Shown: one piece after another, positions 1 through 8,571 of the stretch
Position numbering within the stretch: the first letter of the stretch is position 1
How the letters are laid out: each line of letters opens with the position of its first letter
DNA from: Sphaerotilus hippei
Lineage (GTDB): Bacteria > Pseudomonadota > Gammaproteobacteria > Burkholderiales > Burkholderiaceae_C
Reading direction: 5' to 3'
DNA: 64,000 nucleotides
Assembly (NCBI RefSeq): GCF_003201595.1
Contig: NZ_QJJS01000008.1
Coordinates: 62,001 to 126,000 of the forward strand
Translations under genes and position numbers: made by a program
The notes under the pieces: model-generated
Databases searched by the model: none
The model's input: the letters and a program-made list of their open reading frames with translations, nothing else
What the model was told of the DNA's origin: nothing

Positions 1-441
1 GAACAGCGCGGCGGCCAGCAGGCCGACCCGGTCGGCCCAGCCGGCCGCCTGGCGGGCACCGGACGCGTCGGCCGGCGTGGCCACCACCGCCAGCGCGAGG
101 TCGCGGGCCCAGGCCGCCAGCACCGCGGCCGTCAGCGGATAGGCCAGCACGGTCAGCAGCTTCAGGCCGACCAGGCCGTTGCCGAACAGCGCGGTGGACG
201 CGGCGATCAGCGCCGCGATCACCGGCGGCTTGGAGTAGTAGCCCCACTGCAGGTCGCGTGACCAATGCCAGTACTGCGCCTCGTCGACCTGCAGGGTCAG
301 GTCGCCCGGGGCCATCGCCTCGGCCAGCACCACCACGCGCAGCAGGAACAGCAGCGCGAGCAGCAGCACCAGCACCATCAGGTGCGGCGCGGACCAGCCG
401 GGCACGGGCGGCGCGACGGCGGCGGAACGGGAGGTGTTCAT
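1..441 (-). CDS. GT39-family (PMT-like) glycosyltransferase, partial (3' end outside window)
   Basis: Only the first 147 codons are present; the gene runs off the left edge. The N-terminus has a short polar stretch, a hydrophobic helix at about residues 22-40, then an acidic segment VDEAQYWHW followed by YYSKPP. That pattern is typical of the first periplasmic loop of GT39/PMT_2 integral membrane glycosyltransferases, which use polyprenyl-phosphate-linked sugars at the periplasmic face of the inner membrane. The ATG overlaps the stop of the upstream GT39 gene (ATGA at 438-441), so the two are translationally coupled. Acceptor and sugar cannot be told from the fragment. Confidence 0.85.
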   Translation of the reverse strand, partial: MNTSRSAAVAPPVPGWSAPHLMVLVLLLALLFLLRVVVLAEAMAPGDLTLQVDEAQYWHWSRDLQWGYYSKPPVIAALIAASTALFGNGLVGLKLLTVLAYPLTAAVLAAWARDLALAVVATPADASGARQAAGWADRVGLLAAALF

Positions 442-2180
442 CACGGGGCGGCCGGCACGCCGTGCCAGCGGATCAGGGTGAGGCCGCCGGCGCTGTGGAG
501 CGAGGTCCAGACCGGGCGATCGGCCGGCACGTCCGCGGCCCGGCGGGACGCGGGATCGGCGGCCAGCGTGGTGGTCAGCGCCTGCAGCTGGTCGCTGCGC
601 AGCAGGGCGAGGTCACCCGGCCGCGGCGCGCGGCGCGGGGCTTCGCGGCGCGCGTAGACCGCGACGCTGGGCAGGTGCAGGCCCCACTGCACCAGCGTGG
701 CCCGGGCCGGGGTGTCCGGCGCGGCCAGCTCGATGCGTGCCCGCTGCCCGGCAGCCCGCACCGGGCCCTGCAGCTGCTGGCCCCACCAGGGAGCGAGCAC
801 CCCGGTCAGCACCAGCGCGCCCGCCGCCGCGGCCAACCCGATGCGCACGAGGTCGGGCGTGGCCGACCGCGCCCCCCCGGTGCGGCGCCAGACCGGCGGG
901 CCGGCCAGCACCAGGCTCAGCCCGGCCGCCGCGACCGCGGCGATCCACAGGCCGGTGAGGTCGGCGGGCTGGCCGATCAGCGCCCGGTAGAGCGCATCCT
1001 TCACCCCGTCGAGCGAGCGCAGCACGATCGCCGTGGCGAGCACCGCCAGCAGCGGCAGCAGCATCACGCACAGGCCCAGCGCCGCCTTGAGCACCCGCCG
1101 GTCGGCGCGGCCCGTCAGCTCGCTGCAGCAGCGCCCGGCCAGCAGCGCCAGCGGCGAGATGCCGTAGAGCGCGTAGTGCGGCAGCTTGGTGCCCGACAGG
1201 CTGAAGAACACCAGCACGAAGCCGGCCCACAGCAGCAGGAAACGGGCGGCGGGCTCGGCCCACCAGCGCCGCCAGCCCGCCAGCACCGGCAGCAGCAGCA
1301 CGCTCCAGGGCATCAGCAGCAGCGGCATCATCAGCGCGTAGTAGCCGATGCTGCCACCATGGCCCTCGAGGGTGCCGCCGTAGCGCTGCAGGTTGTGGCG
1401 CACGAAGAAGCCGTCGATGAAGGCCATGCCGTGGCGGTCCAGCGCGTAGACATACCAGGGCAGCGCCACCAGCAGCAGGATCACCCAGGCCGGCGCGTCC
1501 CCCAGCAGCGCTCGGGCACGGGCCAGCCAGGCGGCACGCCCGGCGCACAGCGTCCACAACAGCCAGGCCGCGCCGGGCACGATGATCGCCACCGGGCCCT
1601 TGGTCAGCACGCCCAGGCCGATCCACAGCGCCGCACGCCGCAGCGCGCCACGGTCGCCCTCGCCTTCCAGGTGCCGCCACAGGTCGAGCGCGGCCAGCGT
1701 CAGCCACAGGTTGAGCACCGCATCGGCGGTCGCGGCCCGGCCGATCAGCAGCACCCCCACGCTGGTGCCCAGCACCGAGCCGGCCGCCACCGCGGCGGCG
1801 GCGCCCCAGCGTGGCCAGGCGAACAGCACCAGCGCCAGCGCCCAGCCCCAGGTCGCCAGCGCCGAGGGCAGGCGCAGCGCCAGCTCGCCCAGGCCGAAGA
1901 CGGCCACGCTGGCCGCCTGCAGCCAGTAGATCAGGATGGGCTTGTCGAAGCGGGGCTCGCCGTTGAGCGTGGTGTGGCCCCAGTCCCCGCTGGCGAGCAT
2001 CTCGCGGGTCGCCTCGGAGAAGGCCCCCTCGTCGACGTCGAACAGCGGCGCCGCACCGATGCGCAGCAGCGCCACGATCGCCATGGCCAGCGCCCACCAC
2101 AGCACGAGCCGCGCTCCGCCGGGATCGGTCGCCGCCGTGGCGCGCCAGGAGATCGACGCCCCCTTCGATGGCCCGGCCAT
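441..2180 (-). CDS. ArnT-like GT39 glycosyltransferase (integral membrane)
   Basis: A 579-residue polytopic membrane protein of the GT39/ArnT type, which moves a sugar from a polyprenyl phosphate to lipid A, a glycan or a protein at the periplasmic side of the inner membrane. Residues 48-52 (DVDEG) followed by SEATREM, and FDKP near 78-81, match the conserved first-loop acidic motif and the downstream DKP of ArnT-like enzymes. The rest alternates long hydrophobic helices with a soluble C-terminal part. I chose the ATG at 2180, four bases after the GT2 stop, over an upstream in-frame start lying inside that gene. It sits in a four-gene leftward run with a GT2 donor-forming enzyme and a flippase-like protein. 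The substrate is unknown; calling it ArnT itself would be overreach because no other arn genes are visible. Confidence 0.88.
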   Translation of the reverse strand: MAGPSKGASISWRATAATDPGGARLVLWWALAMAIVALLRIGAAPLFDVDEGAFSEATREMLASGDWGHTTLNGEPRFDKPILIYWLQAASVAVFGLGELALRLPSALATWGWALALVLFAWPRWGAAAAVAAGSVLGTSVGVLLIGRAATADAVLNLWLTLAALDLWRHLEGEGDRGALRRAALWIGLGVLTKGPVAIIVPGAAWLLWTLCAGRAAWLARARALLGDAPAWVILLLVALPWYVYALDRHGMAFIDGFFVRHNLQRYGGTLEGHGGSIGYYALMMPLLLMPWSVLLLPVLAGWRRWWAEPAARFLLLWAGFVLVFFSLSGTKLPHYALYGISPLALLAGRCCSELTGRADRRVLKAALGLCVMLLPLLAVLATAIVLRSLDGVKDALYRALIGQPADLTGLWIAAVAAAGLSLVLAGPPVWRRTGGARSATPDLVRIGLAAAAGALVLTGVLAPWWGQQLQGPVRAAGQRARIELAAPDTPARATLVQWGLHLPSVAVYARREAPRRAPRPGDLALLRSDQLQALTTTLAADPASRRAADVPADRPVWTSLHSAGGLTLIRWHGVPAAP

Positions 2181-2184
2181 GGTT

Positions 2185-3261
2185 TCAGTCCGCCTGCGCC
2201 GCAGGGGCCGAGGACCAGCCGGCGTCGGCTGCCAGGCCGGCCTGCACGACCGCGTTGTCGGGCTTGAGCACATAGGGCGAGCCGTAGCGGCCGCCGTAAT
2301 AGATGCGGATCAGCAGCTCCGACAGCACGCCGGTCATCAGGAACTGCAGCCCGCCGATGACGCTGAAGAAGCCCAGCGACAGCAGCGGCCGTCCGCCGAT
2401 CGACTCGCCCAGCAGCTTGAGCACGCCCAGGTAACCCAGCACCGCCATGCCGAACGAGAGCACGCCCAGGCCCAGCACGCCGAAGAAGTGGCCCGGCCGC
2501 GCGGCGAAACGCAGGAAGAAGGTGACGGCCAGCAGGTCGACGATGACGCGCAGCGTGCGCGAGATGCCGTACTTGGAGGCCCCCGCCGTGCGGGCATGGT
2601 GCAGCACGGCCTCTTCGGCCATGCGGCTGGGCGAGGTCACGGTGGCCAGCCACGCGGGGATGAACCGGTGCATCTCGCCATAGAGCCGCACCTCGCGCAG
2701 CACGTCGGCGCGGAAGGCCTTCAGGCTGCAGCCCAGGTCCTGGAACGGCAGGCCGGTGATGCGGCGGATCAGGCGGTTGGCGATCCTCGAGGGCACCTTG
2801 CGCAGCCACAGCCCGTCCTGGCGGTTCTTGCGCCAGCCCGCGACGATGTCCATGTCGTCGTTGAGCAGCCGGGCGACCACCCGCGGGATGTCGCGCGGAT
2901 CGTTCTGCAGGTCGCCGTCCATCGTGACGATGACGTCGCCTCGGGCGGCATCGATGCCGGCCTGCATCGCCGCGGTCTGGCGGAAGTTGCGCGCCAGACG
3001 CACGACCCGGATGTGCGGGCCGACCGTGGCGGCGTGGCGCTCCAGCGCGAGGCCGGTGCCGTCGCGGCTGCCGTCATCGACCACCACCAGCTCCCAGGGG
3101 TGGGGATAAGCCGCCAGCGCGCCCTGCACCGCATCGATCAGCGGCGCGGCGTTGTCGATCTCGTTGTACATGGGCACGACCACCGACAGGCGGTGCGCCG
3201 GCGCGGGCGGTGCGGAGAAGGCCGACGCGGACCCGGCGGACAGAACGGACGATGTAGACAT
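2185..3261 (-). CDS. GT2 polyprenyl-phosphate glycosyltransferase (DPM1/ArnC/GtrB type)
   Basis: A 358-residue family 2 glycosyltransferase that would charge undecaprenyl phosphate with a sugar on the cytoplasmic face. The N-terminal GT-A domain shows the nucleotide-binding VVDDGS at about 60-65 and the metal-binding DGDLQNDP at about 115-122. Two C-terminal transmembrane segments (roughly 235-275 and 290-325) are as in ArnC/GtrB/DPM1 proteins. It is the natural donor-forming partner of the two GT39 enzymes just downstream. A GTG four codons upstream (3273) abuts the previous stop and could also be used; the ATG at 3261 gives the more usual N-terminus. Confidence 0.9.
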   Translation of the reverse strand: MSTSSVLSAGSASAFSAPPAPAHRLSVVVPMYNEIDNAAPLIDAVQGALAAYPHPWELVVVDDGSRDGTGLALERHAATVGPHIRVVRLARNFRQTAAMQAGIDAARGDVIVTMDGDLQNDPRDIPRVVARLLNDDMDIVAGWRKNRQDGLWLRKVPSRIANRLIRRITGLPFQDLGCSLKAFRADVLREVRLYGEMHRFIPAWLATVTSPSRMAEEAVLHHARTAGASKYGISRTLRVIVDLLAVTFFLRFAARPGHFFGVLGLGVLSFGMAVLGYLGVLKLLGESIGGRPLLSLGFFSVIGGLQFLMTGVLSELLIRIYYGGRYGSPYVLKPDNAVVQAGLAADAGWSSAPAAQAD

Positions 3262-3273
3262 GGCCACAAGCAC

Positions 3274-4332
3274 TCAAAGAGGATTTTCAGAACGGCGGGC
3301 GGCCCACAGCCACGCCAGCAAGGCCGACGCGGCGCTGGTCGCCAGCCACAGCAGGTGCACGATCAGCGCCGCCCCCACCACCGAGGACGCCGTGACGGCG
3401 CCGGACCCACCGCCACCGGCCGCCCCGCCCAGCAGCGCCCCGGCCCAGACCCCGGCCTCGTAGGTACCGAGGCCGGCCGGCCCCTGCACCGGCAGCACGG
3501 CAGCCCACTCGCCGCCGAGCGCACCCCGCCAGGCGGCGGCCAGGTCGAGCGGCCCGATCGCCTGCAGCAGCAGCGCCGCCACCAGCAGCTTGAGCATCCA
3601 GTTGGCGACGCAGAACACCCAGGCCCGCCAGCCCCCGCGGCTGGAACGCAGGGCCTGGGCGATCTTGCGCAGGCCTTGCTGCACCCGTGCACGCCAGCCT
3701 GCGCCGGAGGGGGTGGCGGCCCCGTCGTTCGCCGGATCGGGCAGCGCCGCCTGCCAGCGCCGCCACAGCGGCGGCAGCAGCAGCGCCGCGGCCAGCGCGA
3801 CGGCCGCGGCCAGCGCGGGCCCCCACCAGCCCGGCAGCGGGCTGAGCCCGGCCAGCGCCAGCAGCGCCAGCACCACGGCATCCTGCAGACGCAGCCACAG
3901 CAGGCTGGCCAGCGATTCGGTCAGCGGCACCTGCCAGCGCCGCAGCAGCCACCAAGCATAGCCGAGCTCCCCGCTGCGCAAGGGCAGCAGGCTGACCGCC
4001 GCGTTGTGCAGCACGAAGAGCTGCAGGCAGTCGCCGTAGCGGGCCTGCGTACGCGGACGCCACTCGGCGTGCAGCCGGGCCGCCCTCAGCGCGTAGCTGA
4101 CCAGGATGCCCAGCACCCCGGCGGCCCAGACCCCCGGCGGCACCCGTGCGGCGGCCGCGTGCAGGGCCGGCCCGTCCAGCCCGGCCCCCAGCACCGCCAG
4201 CAGCACGACGGCCAGCACGATGCCCAGACCCAGCAGGATCAGCTTGCGGGTGGAACGGGGCGCGGGGGGTGGCAGGCCGGCGGCCTCGGCCAGCGGCAGG
4301 TCGTGATCGGACCCCGAGGTGCGCGACGTCAT
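3274..4332 (-). CDS. Lysylphosphatidylglycerol-synthase-TM / UPF0104-like membrane protein
   Basis: A 352-residue, very hydrophobic protein with about eight predicted membrane helices, an N-terminal KLILLGLG helix after a proline-rich leader, and the PVQGPAGLGTYEAGV segment near the C-terminal third. That pattern is typical of the LPG_synthase_TM (UPF0104, YbhN-like) family. Many members sit next to GT2 and GT39 genes and are suspected of moving or controlling lipid-linked intermediates. The stop is adjacent to the GT2 start, so the genes form one operon. Function here is inferred only from family and neighbours. Confidence 0.8.
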   Translation of the reverse strand: MTSRTSGSDHDLPLAEAAGLPPPAPRSTRKLILLGLGIVLAVVLLAVLGAGLDGPALHAAAARVPPGVWAAGVLGILVSYALRAARLHAEWRPRTQARYGDCLQLFVLHNAAVSLLPLRSGELGYAWWLLRRWQVPLTESLASLLWLRLQDAVVLALLALAGLSPLPGWWGPALAAAVALAAALLLPPLWRRWQAALPDPANDGAATPSGAGWRARVQQGLRKIAQALRSSRGGWRAWVFCVANWMLKLLVAALLLQAIGPLDLAAAWRGALGGEWAAVLPVQGPAGLGTYEAGVWAGALLGGAAGGGGSGAVTASSVVGAALIVHLLWLATSAASALLAWLWAARRSENPL

Positions 4333-4357
4333 GCGCGAACGGGAGGCACCGGGGCGC

Positions 4358-5317
4358 TCATCGGGCCGGTCCCGGCGCCGACACCGCGGCCGGTCCGGAC
4401 CGCAGCGACACCAGTCGCCACAAGCCCGCGGCCACGCCCAGCGTGCCGAGCACCCACTGCACCGGCTCGGCCAGGGGATAACCGGTGTGGGTGGTGAACA
4501 TGGCCACGCCGGTGGCGATCTGGCCCGCGCCCAGGACCCGCTGGCCCACCGGGCGGGCCAGCCAGGCCGCCGCCGACCAGCGGCGGGTGGCCTGCAGGCT
4601 CAGCTGCGCCGCCACCAGGCCGACCGCGGCACCGGCCAGCACGTCACTGGGCCAGTGGGCGGCGGTGGTGATGCGCGAGCCCACCACCAGCAGCGCGGCG
4701 ATCCAGACCAGCGCCTGCTCGCCACGACCGAGCGAGCGGGTGTGCAGCCACAGCCAGGCCATCGCCAGCGTGGTGATCGCATGGCCCGACGGCAGCGAGT
4801 TGTGCAGCAGCGGCTCGCCGATGACCTGCATCTGGTCGAGCGGCAGCACCGCCTGCGGGCGGGGCGTGCTGAACAGGCGCTTGAGCCCATGGGTCAGCAG
4901 GCCGCCGATCGGAAAACACCACAGCAGGCTGGCCACGACCGCCAGGCGGCGTTCGTCGCGCCCGGGGGACGCGGCCGCCAGCAGGATGAAGGCGCTCAGG
5001 CCCAGCCCGGCCACGCTCAGGCCGGCCCAGAACGCCGGGGCGATGCGCCCGGCGGCGTTGAGCATCAGGAACAGCGGGGCGTCCAGCGCGCCCAGGCGCA
5101 GCGCGGCGCAGCCGGCCAGCAGCAGCAGCGCCACCAGACACAGCGGCCACCAGCGCGGCAGGCAAAGCGTGGGAACCGGAGGAACGGGTGAAGACACGGC
5201 CGGCGGCAACTCGACAAGAAGGGGGTGGGACGGGCGCGTGACAGAAAGAACGATAATTCCGCCCTGAAGTCGGGCCTGCAGACCCGAAGCGGTGCATGGC
5301 ACCCGAAACCCGCGCAT
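4358..5317 (-). CDS. PAP2-superfamily phosphatase, membrane-bound
   Basis: The complete PAP2 signature is visible: K146-x6-R153-P154, PSGH at 176-179 and SR-x5-H-x3-D at 214-225. These are the three motifs of vanadium-haloperoxidase-fold lipid phosphatases such as undecaprenyl-pyrophosphate or lipid A 1-phosphatases. Several hydrophobic segments surround them, so activity is expected at the periplasmic side of the inner membrane. It leads the leftward glycosylation operon and faces the epimerase gene. The true start is uncertain: the first 40 residues read poorly and a GTG at 5197 or TTG at 5209 would remove them; I kept the longest reading. Confidence 0.85.
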   Translation of the reverse strand: MRGFRVPCTASGLQARLQGGIIVLSVTRPSHPLLVELPPAVSSPVPPVPTLCLPRWWPLCLVALLLLAGCAALRLGALDAPLFLMLNAAGRIAPAFWAGLSVAGLGLSAFILLAAASPGRDERRLAVVASLLWCFPIGGLLTHGLKRLFSTPRPQAVLPLDQMQVIGEPLLHNSLPSGHAITTLAMAWLWLHTRSLGRGEQALVWIAALLVVGSRITTAAHWPSDVLAGAAVGLVAAQLSLQATRRWSAAAWLARPVGQRVLGAGQIATGVAMFTTHTGYPLAEPVQWVLGTLGVAAGLWRLVSLRSGPAAVSAPGPAR

Positions 5318-5352
5318 TTTACACGCGCCCCCGATCTGGAGAGCCTGCCCTC

Positions 5353-6333
5353 ATGGGATCCATCCTTGTGACCGGCGCCGCCGGCTTCATCGGCGCCCAC
5401 GTCTCGGCCGCCCTCGCCCGTGCCGGCCACCGCGTGGTCGCCTGCGACAGCTACAACGACTACTACCCGGTCCAGCTCAAGCGCGACCGGGTCGCCGCGC
5501 TGCTCGATCCGCTGGGCGTGCAGGTGCAGCCGCTCGACCTGGCCGACGCCGCCGCCACCCGCGCCTTCTTCGAGGCCAGCGGCTGCGACGTGGTGCTGCA
5601 CCTGGCCGCCCAGGCCGGCGTGCGCTATTCGGTCGAGCACCCGATGGCCTATGTGCAGTCCAACCTGCAGGGCTTCGGCTCGGTGCTGGAGGCCTGCCGG
5701 CACGGCGGCGTGAAGCACCTGCTCTACGCCAGCTCGTCGAGCGTCTACGGCTGGCGCGACAGCGGCGCCTTCACCGAGGACGACCGCACCGACACGCCGA
5801 TGTCCTTCTACGCCGCCACCAAGAAGGCCAACGAGGCCATGGCCTACGCGACGGCCAAGGTGCACGGCCTGCCGGTCACCGGGCTGCGCTTCTTCACCGT
5901 CTACGGCCCATGGGGCCGTCCGGACATGGCGTACTGGAGCTTCTCGCAGGCCATCCGTCGCGGCCAGCCGATCAAGCTCTTCGCCGAAGGCCAGCTGCTG
6001 CGCGACTTCACCTGCGTCGACGACGTCGTCGACGCGCTGCAGCGCCTGATCGCGCGCGGCGGCCCGGCGCCCGACGCCCAGGGCGCCCCCGCCGAGCTGT
6101 TCAACGTCGGCCACCGCCAGCCGGTGAAGGTGGTGGACTTCGTGCGCACGCTCGAGGCCGCGCTGGGACGCCAGGCCTCGATCGAGTTCGCGCCGATGCA
6201 GACCGGCGACGTGCCCACGACCTGCGCCGACCCCTCCCGCCTGATCGCGGCCATCGGCCCGTGGAGCGCCACGCCGCTGGACGTCGGCCTGCCCGGCTTC
6301 GTGCGCTGGCTCGAGGCCTGGGACCCTTTGTGA
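5353..6333 (+). CDS. NAD-dependent UDP-glucuronate 4-epimerase-like enzyme
   Basis: A 326-residue extended short-chain dehydrogenase/epimerase. The NAD-binding GAAGFIG lies at 8-14, SSSSVYG at 127-133, the catalytic Y153-x3-K157 in SFYAATKK, and the segment GRPDMAYWSF at 189-198. That segment is characteristic of UDP-glucuronate 4-epimerases that make UDP-galacturonate for polysaccharides. The ATG at 5353 follows a GGAGAG ribosome-binding site about ten bases upstream. It is transcribed away from the PAP2/glycosyltransferase operon and probably supplies a sugar nucleotide for the same surface glycan. A UDP-glucose 4-epimerase role is less likely. Confidence 0.88.
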   Translation: MGSILVTGAAGFIGAHVSAALARAGHRVVACDSYNDYYPVQLKRDRVAALLDPLGVQVQPLDLADAAATRAFFEASGCDVVLHLAAQAGVRYSVEHPMAYVQSNLQGFGSVLEACRHGGVKHLLYASSSSVYGWRDSGAFTEDDRTDTPMSFYAATKKANEAMAYATAKVHGLPVTGLRFFTVYGPWGRPDMAYWSFSQAIRRGQPIKLFAEGQLLRDFTCVDDVVDALQRLIARGGPAPDAQGAPAELFNVGHRQPVKVVDFVRTLEAALGRQASIEFAPMQTGDVPTTCADPSRLIAAIGPWSATPLDVGLPGFVRWLEAWDPL

Positions 6334-6479
6334 ACCAAGGCCGCGGACGGCAGGTCTGGGCAGTCGTTCACTGAAGCGGCGACCTCGAGAACCCGCGCCG
6401 GGCGACCACTGCAGGAAGCCCTCAGTTTTGTTCACTTCGCGCCGACAATCCGGGCTTGTAACGGATTATTGGTTGTGCC

Positions 6480-8561
6480 GTGACTTCCCATTCCCTGATC
6501 GATCCCCGGCCTGAAGCGGTCGCCCAGCCTGCCCTCCCCGAGGGCGAGCTGAGCGACCGGCGGGATCGTTTCGGGGTGCTGGAGCAGCTGTCGCACGCGA
6601 CCTGGATCTTCGATTTCGACCGCCTGTGCATCCACTGGGCCAACCGCCAGGCACTCAAGCTGTGGCGCGCCGACACGCTGGAAGCCCTGGTGGCACGCGA
6701 CCTGTCGGTGGACCTGTCGGACACCGTGGCCCGGCGGCTGCACCAGTACCAGAGCGACCTGGTCGACACCGACACCCGCTTCACCGAATGCTGGACGATC
6801 TATCCCGAGGGCCGCCCCTGCGCGATGCTGGTCGAGTTCAGCGGCATCCGCCTGGGTGACGGCCGCCTCGCGCTGTTCTGCGAGCACCTGGCCGACCACG
6901 GCAACAACCCGGCCATGCTGCGCAGCACCGAGGCGCTGACCCACACCACGGTGATGATCACGCTCTACAGCCGGGCGGGCGGCGTGCTCTACAGCAACCC
7001 CGCCGCCCGCGAGGCGGCCCCCGCCGGGCGCGAACAGCGGCACCGCTTCGTCCGGGAGCAGGACTACCACGCGCTGATGCTGGCACTGCACCTGCAGGGC
7101 AGGTGCCGGCTGATCGCGCCGGTGCTCACCAGCCGGGGCGAGCGCTGGCACGAGGTCTCGGGACACCGCTGCCGCGACGCGGTCACGGGAGAGCCGTCCT
7201 GGCTGATCAGCGAGGTCGACGTCAGCGACCTCAAGCGCACCGAGGCCCGCGCCCAGCACCTGGCCGACCACGACGCGCTGACCGGCCTGCCCAACCGGCA
7301 CTACGTGACCCACGGTTTCCAGCACCAGCTCGAATCCATCGGCCGGGCCGGCGAGCAGGCCGCGCTGATCTTCATCGACCTCGACCGCTTCAAGCATGTC
7401 AACGACTCGCTCGGCCATGCGGCGGGGGACGAACTGCTGGTCGAGATGGCCAACCGGCTGCGCAGCGCCGTGCGGCACAACGACCGGGTCGCCCGGCTGG
7501 GCGGCGACGAGTTCCTCGTGCTGGCCACGGCCGACGACATCGCCGGCTACGTCGAGCAGCTCTCGAGCCGGCTGCTGAAGGTGCTGTCGCAACCGGGCGC
7601 GGTGCGCAACACCGAGGTGCAGGTCACCCCGTCGCTGGGCGTGAGCATCTACCCGCAGGACGGCACCGACATCCACACGCTGATGCGGCACGCCGACCTG
7701 GCCATGTACCGGGCCAAGGACGCCGGGCGCAACCGGGTCGCCTATTTCGCGCCCGAGATGACCGCGGCCGCGCAGAAGCGGCTGACGATGGAGTCCGAGC
7801 TGCGCCACGCGCTGGAGCGGCGCGAGTTCGTCGTCTACTACCAGCCCAGGGTCGACGTGCGGAGCAACCGCATCTGCGGTGCCGAGGCGCTGGTGCGCTG
7901 GCAGCATCCGAAGCGGGGGCTGATCGCGCCGGGCGTGTTCATCTCCTACGCCGAGGACTGCGGCCTGATCGGCGAACTCGGCGCCCAGGTGCTCGAGATC
8001 GCCGCCCGCCAGCAGGCCCGGTGGCAGGCGCAGGGGCTGGATCTGGCGGTGTCGGTCAACCTGTCGCCGCGGCAGTTCCTGGAAGGCACGCTGGTCGAGG
8101 AGATGCGCCGGACCGTCGAGGCCACCGGCTGCGACCCGCGCCGCATCGAGCTCGAGATCACCGAATCGGTGCTGCTGGGCAACGACGACAGCACGGTCGA
8201 GACGCTGGAACAGCTCGCCGGCATGGGTTTCCGCATCGCCGTGGACGACTTCGGCACCGGCTACTCCAACCTCGCCTACCTGCAGCGCTACCCGATCGAC
8301 TGCCTGAAGATCGACCGCTCCTTCATCAGCAAGGTTGTCGACAGCGCCCAGCCGATCGCCGGGCTGATCATCACGATGTGCCGCATGCTCGGCGTGCAGA
8401 TGGTGGCCGAAGGGGTCGAGACCCAGTCCCAGCTCGACTGGCTCAAGCAGCAGGACTGCCACCAGTACCAGGGCTACCTGTTCAGCCACCCGCTGCCGGC
8501 CACGGCCTTCGAGGCCCTGCTGCCCGGCCGGCTCGAGCCCGCGGCGGGCGGCGCGGACTGA
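6480..8561 (+). CDS. GGDEF/EAL cyclic-di-GMP signalling protein
   Basis: A 693-residue soluble protein starting at a GTG. Residues 1-260 look like two PAS-type sensory domains with no obvious membrane helix. A GGDEF domain follows (DALTGLPNR, then intact RLGGDEF near 338-345), then an EAL domain (AEALVRWQHP near 468-478; DDFGTGYSNL and KIDRSFI downstream). All usual catalytic positions of both domains are present, so it could both make and degrade c-di-GMP. It stands alone between the epimerase and gshB, and no partner receptor is adjacent. The cytoplasmic sensing input cannot be named. Confidence 0.93.
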   Translation: MTSHSLIDPRPEAVAQPALPEGELSDRRDRFGVLEQLSHATWIFDFDRLCIHWANRQALKLWRADTLEALVARDLSVDLSDTVARRLHQYQSDLVDTDTRFTECWTIYPEGRPCAMLVEFSGIRLGDGRLALFCEHLADHGNNPAMLRSTEALTHTTVMITLYSRAGGVLYSNPAAREAAPAGREQRHRFVREQDYHALMLALHLQGRCRLIAPVLTSRGERWHEVSGHRCRDAVTGEPSWLISEVDVSDLKRTEARAQHLADHDALTGLPNRHYVTHGFQHQLESIGRAGEQAALIFIDLDRFKHVNDSLGHAAGDELLVEMANRLRSAVRHNDRVARLGGDEFLVLATADDIAGYVEQLSSRLLKVLSQPGAVRNTEVQVTPSLGVSIYPQDGTDIHTLMRHADLAMYRAKDAGRNRVAYFAPEMTAAAQKRLTMESELRHALERREFVVYYQPRVDVRSNRICGAEALVRWQHPKRGLIAPGVFISYAEDCGLIGELGAQVLEIAARQQARWQAQGLDLAVSVNLSPRQFLEGTLVEEMRRTVEATGCDPRRIELEITESVLLGNDDSTVETLEQLAGMGFRIAVDDFGTGYSNLAYLQRYPIDCLKIDRSFISKVVDSAQPIAGLIITMCRMLGVQMVAEGVETQSQLDWLKQQDCHQYQGYLFSHPLPATAFEALLPGRLEPAAGGAD

Positions 8562-8571
8562 CCGGCTCGGC

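Noticed and set aside
258-4497. Long plus-strand frames of 669 and 853 codons over the glycosyltransferase genes
   Set aside because: They are antisense frames kept open by high GC third positions; their translations are Arg/Gln/Ala/Pro-rich with no family motif, while the minus strand encodes clear families.
5229-5257. Promoter for the epimerase with gataat at 5252-5257
   Set aside because: The -10 is plausible but no acceptable -35 lies 16-18 bases upstream, so I did not list it as a feature.
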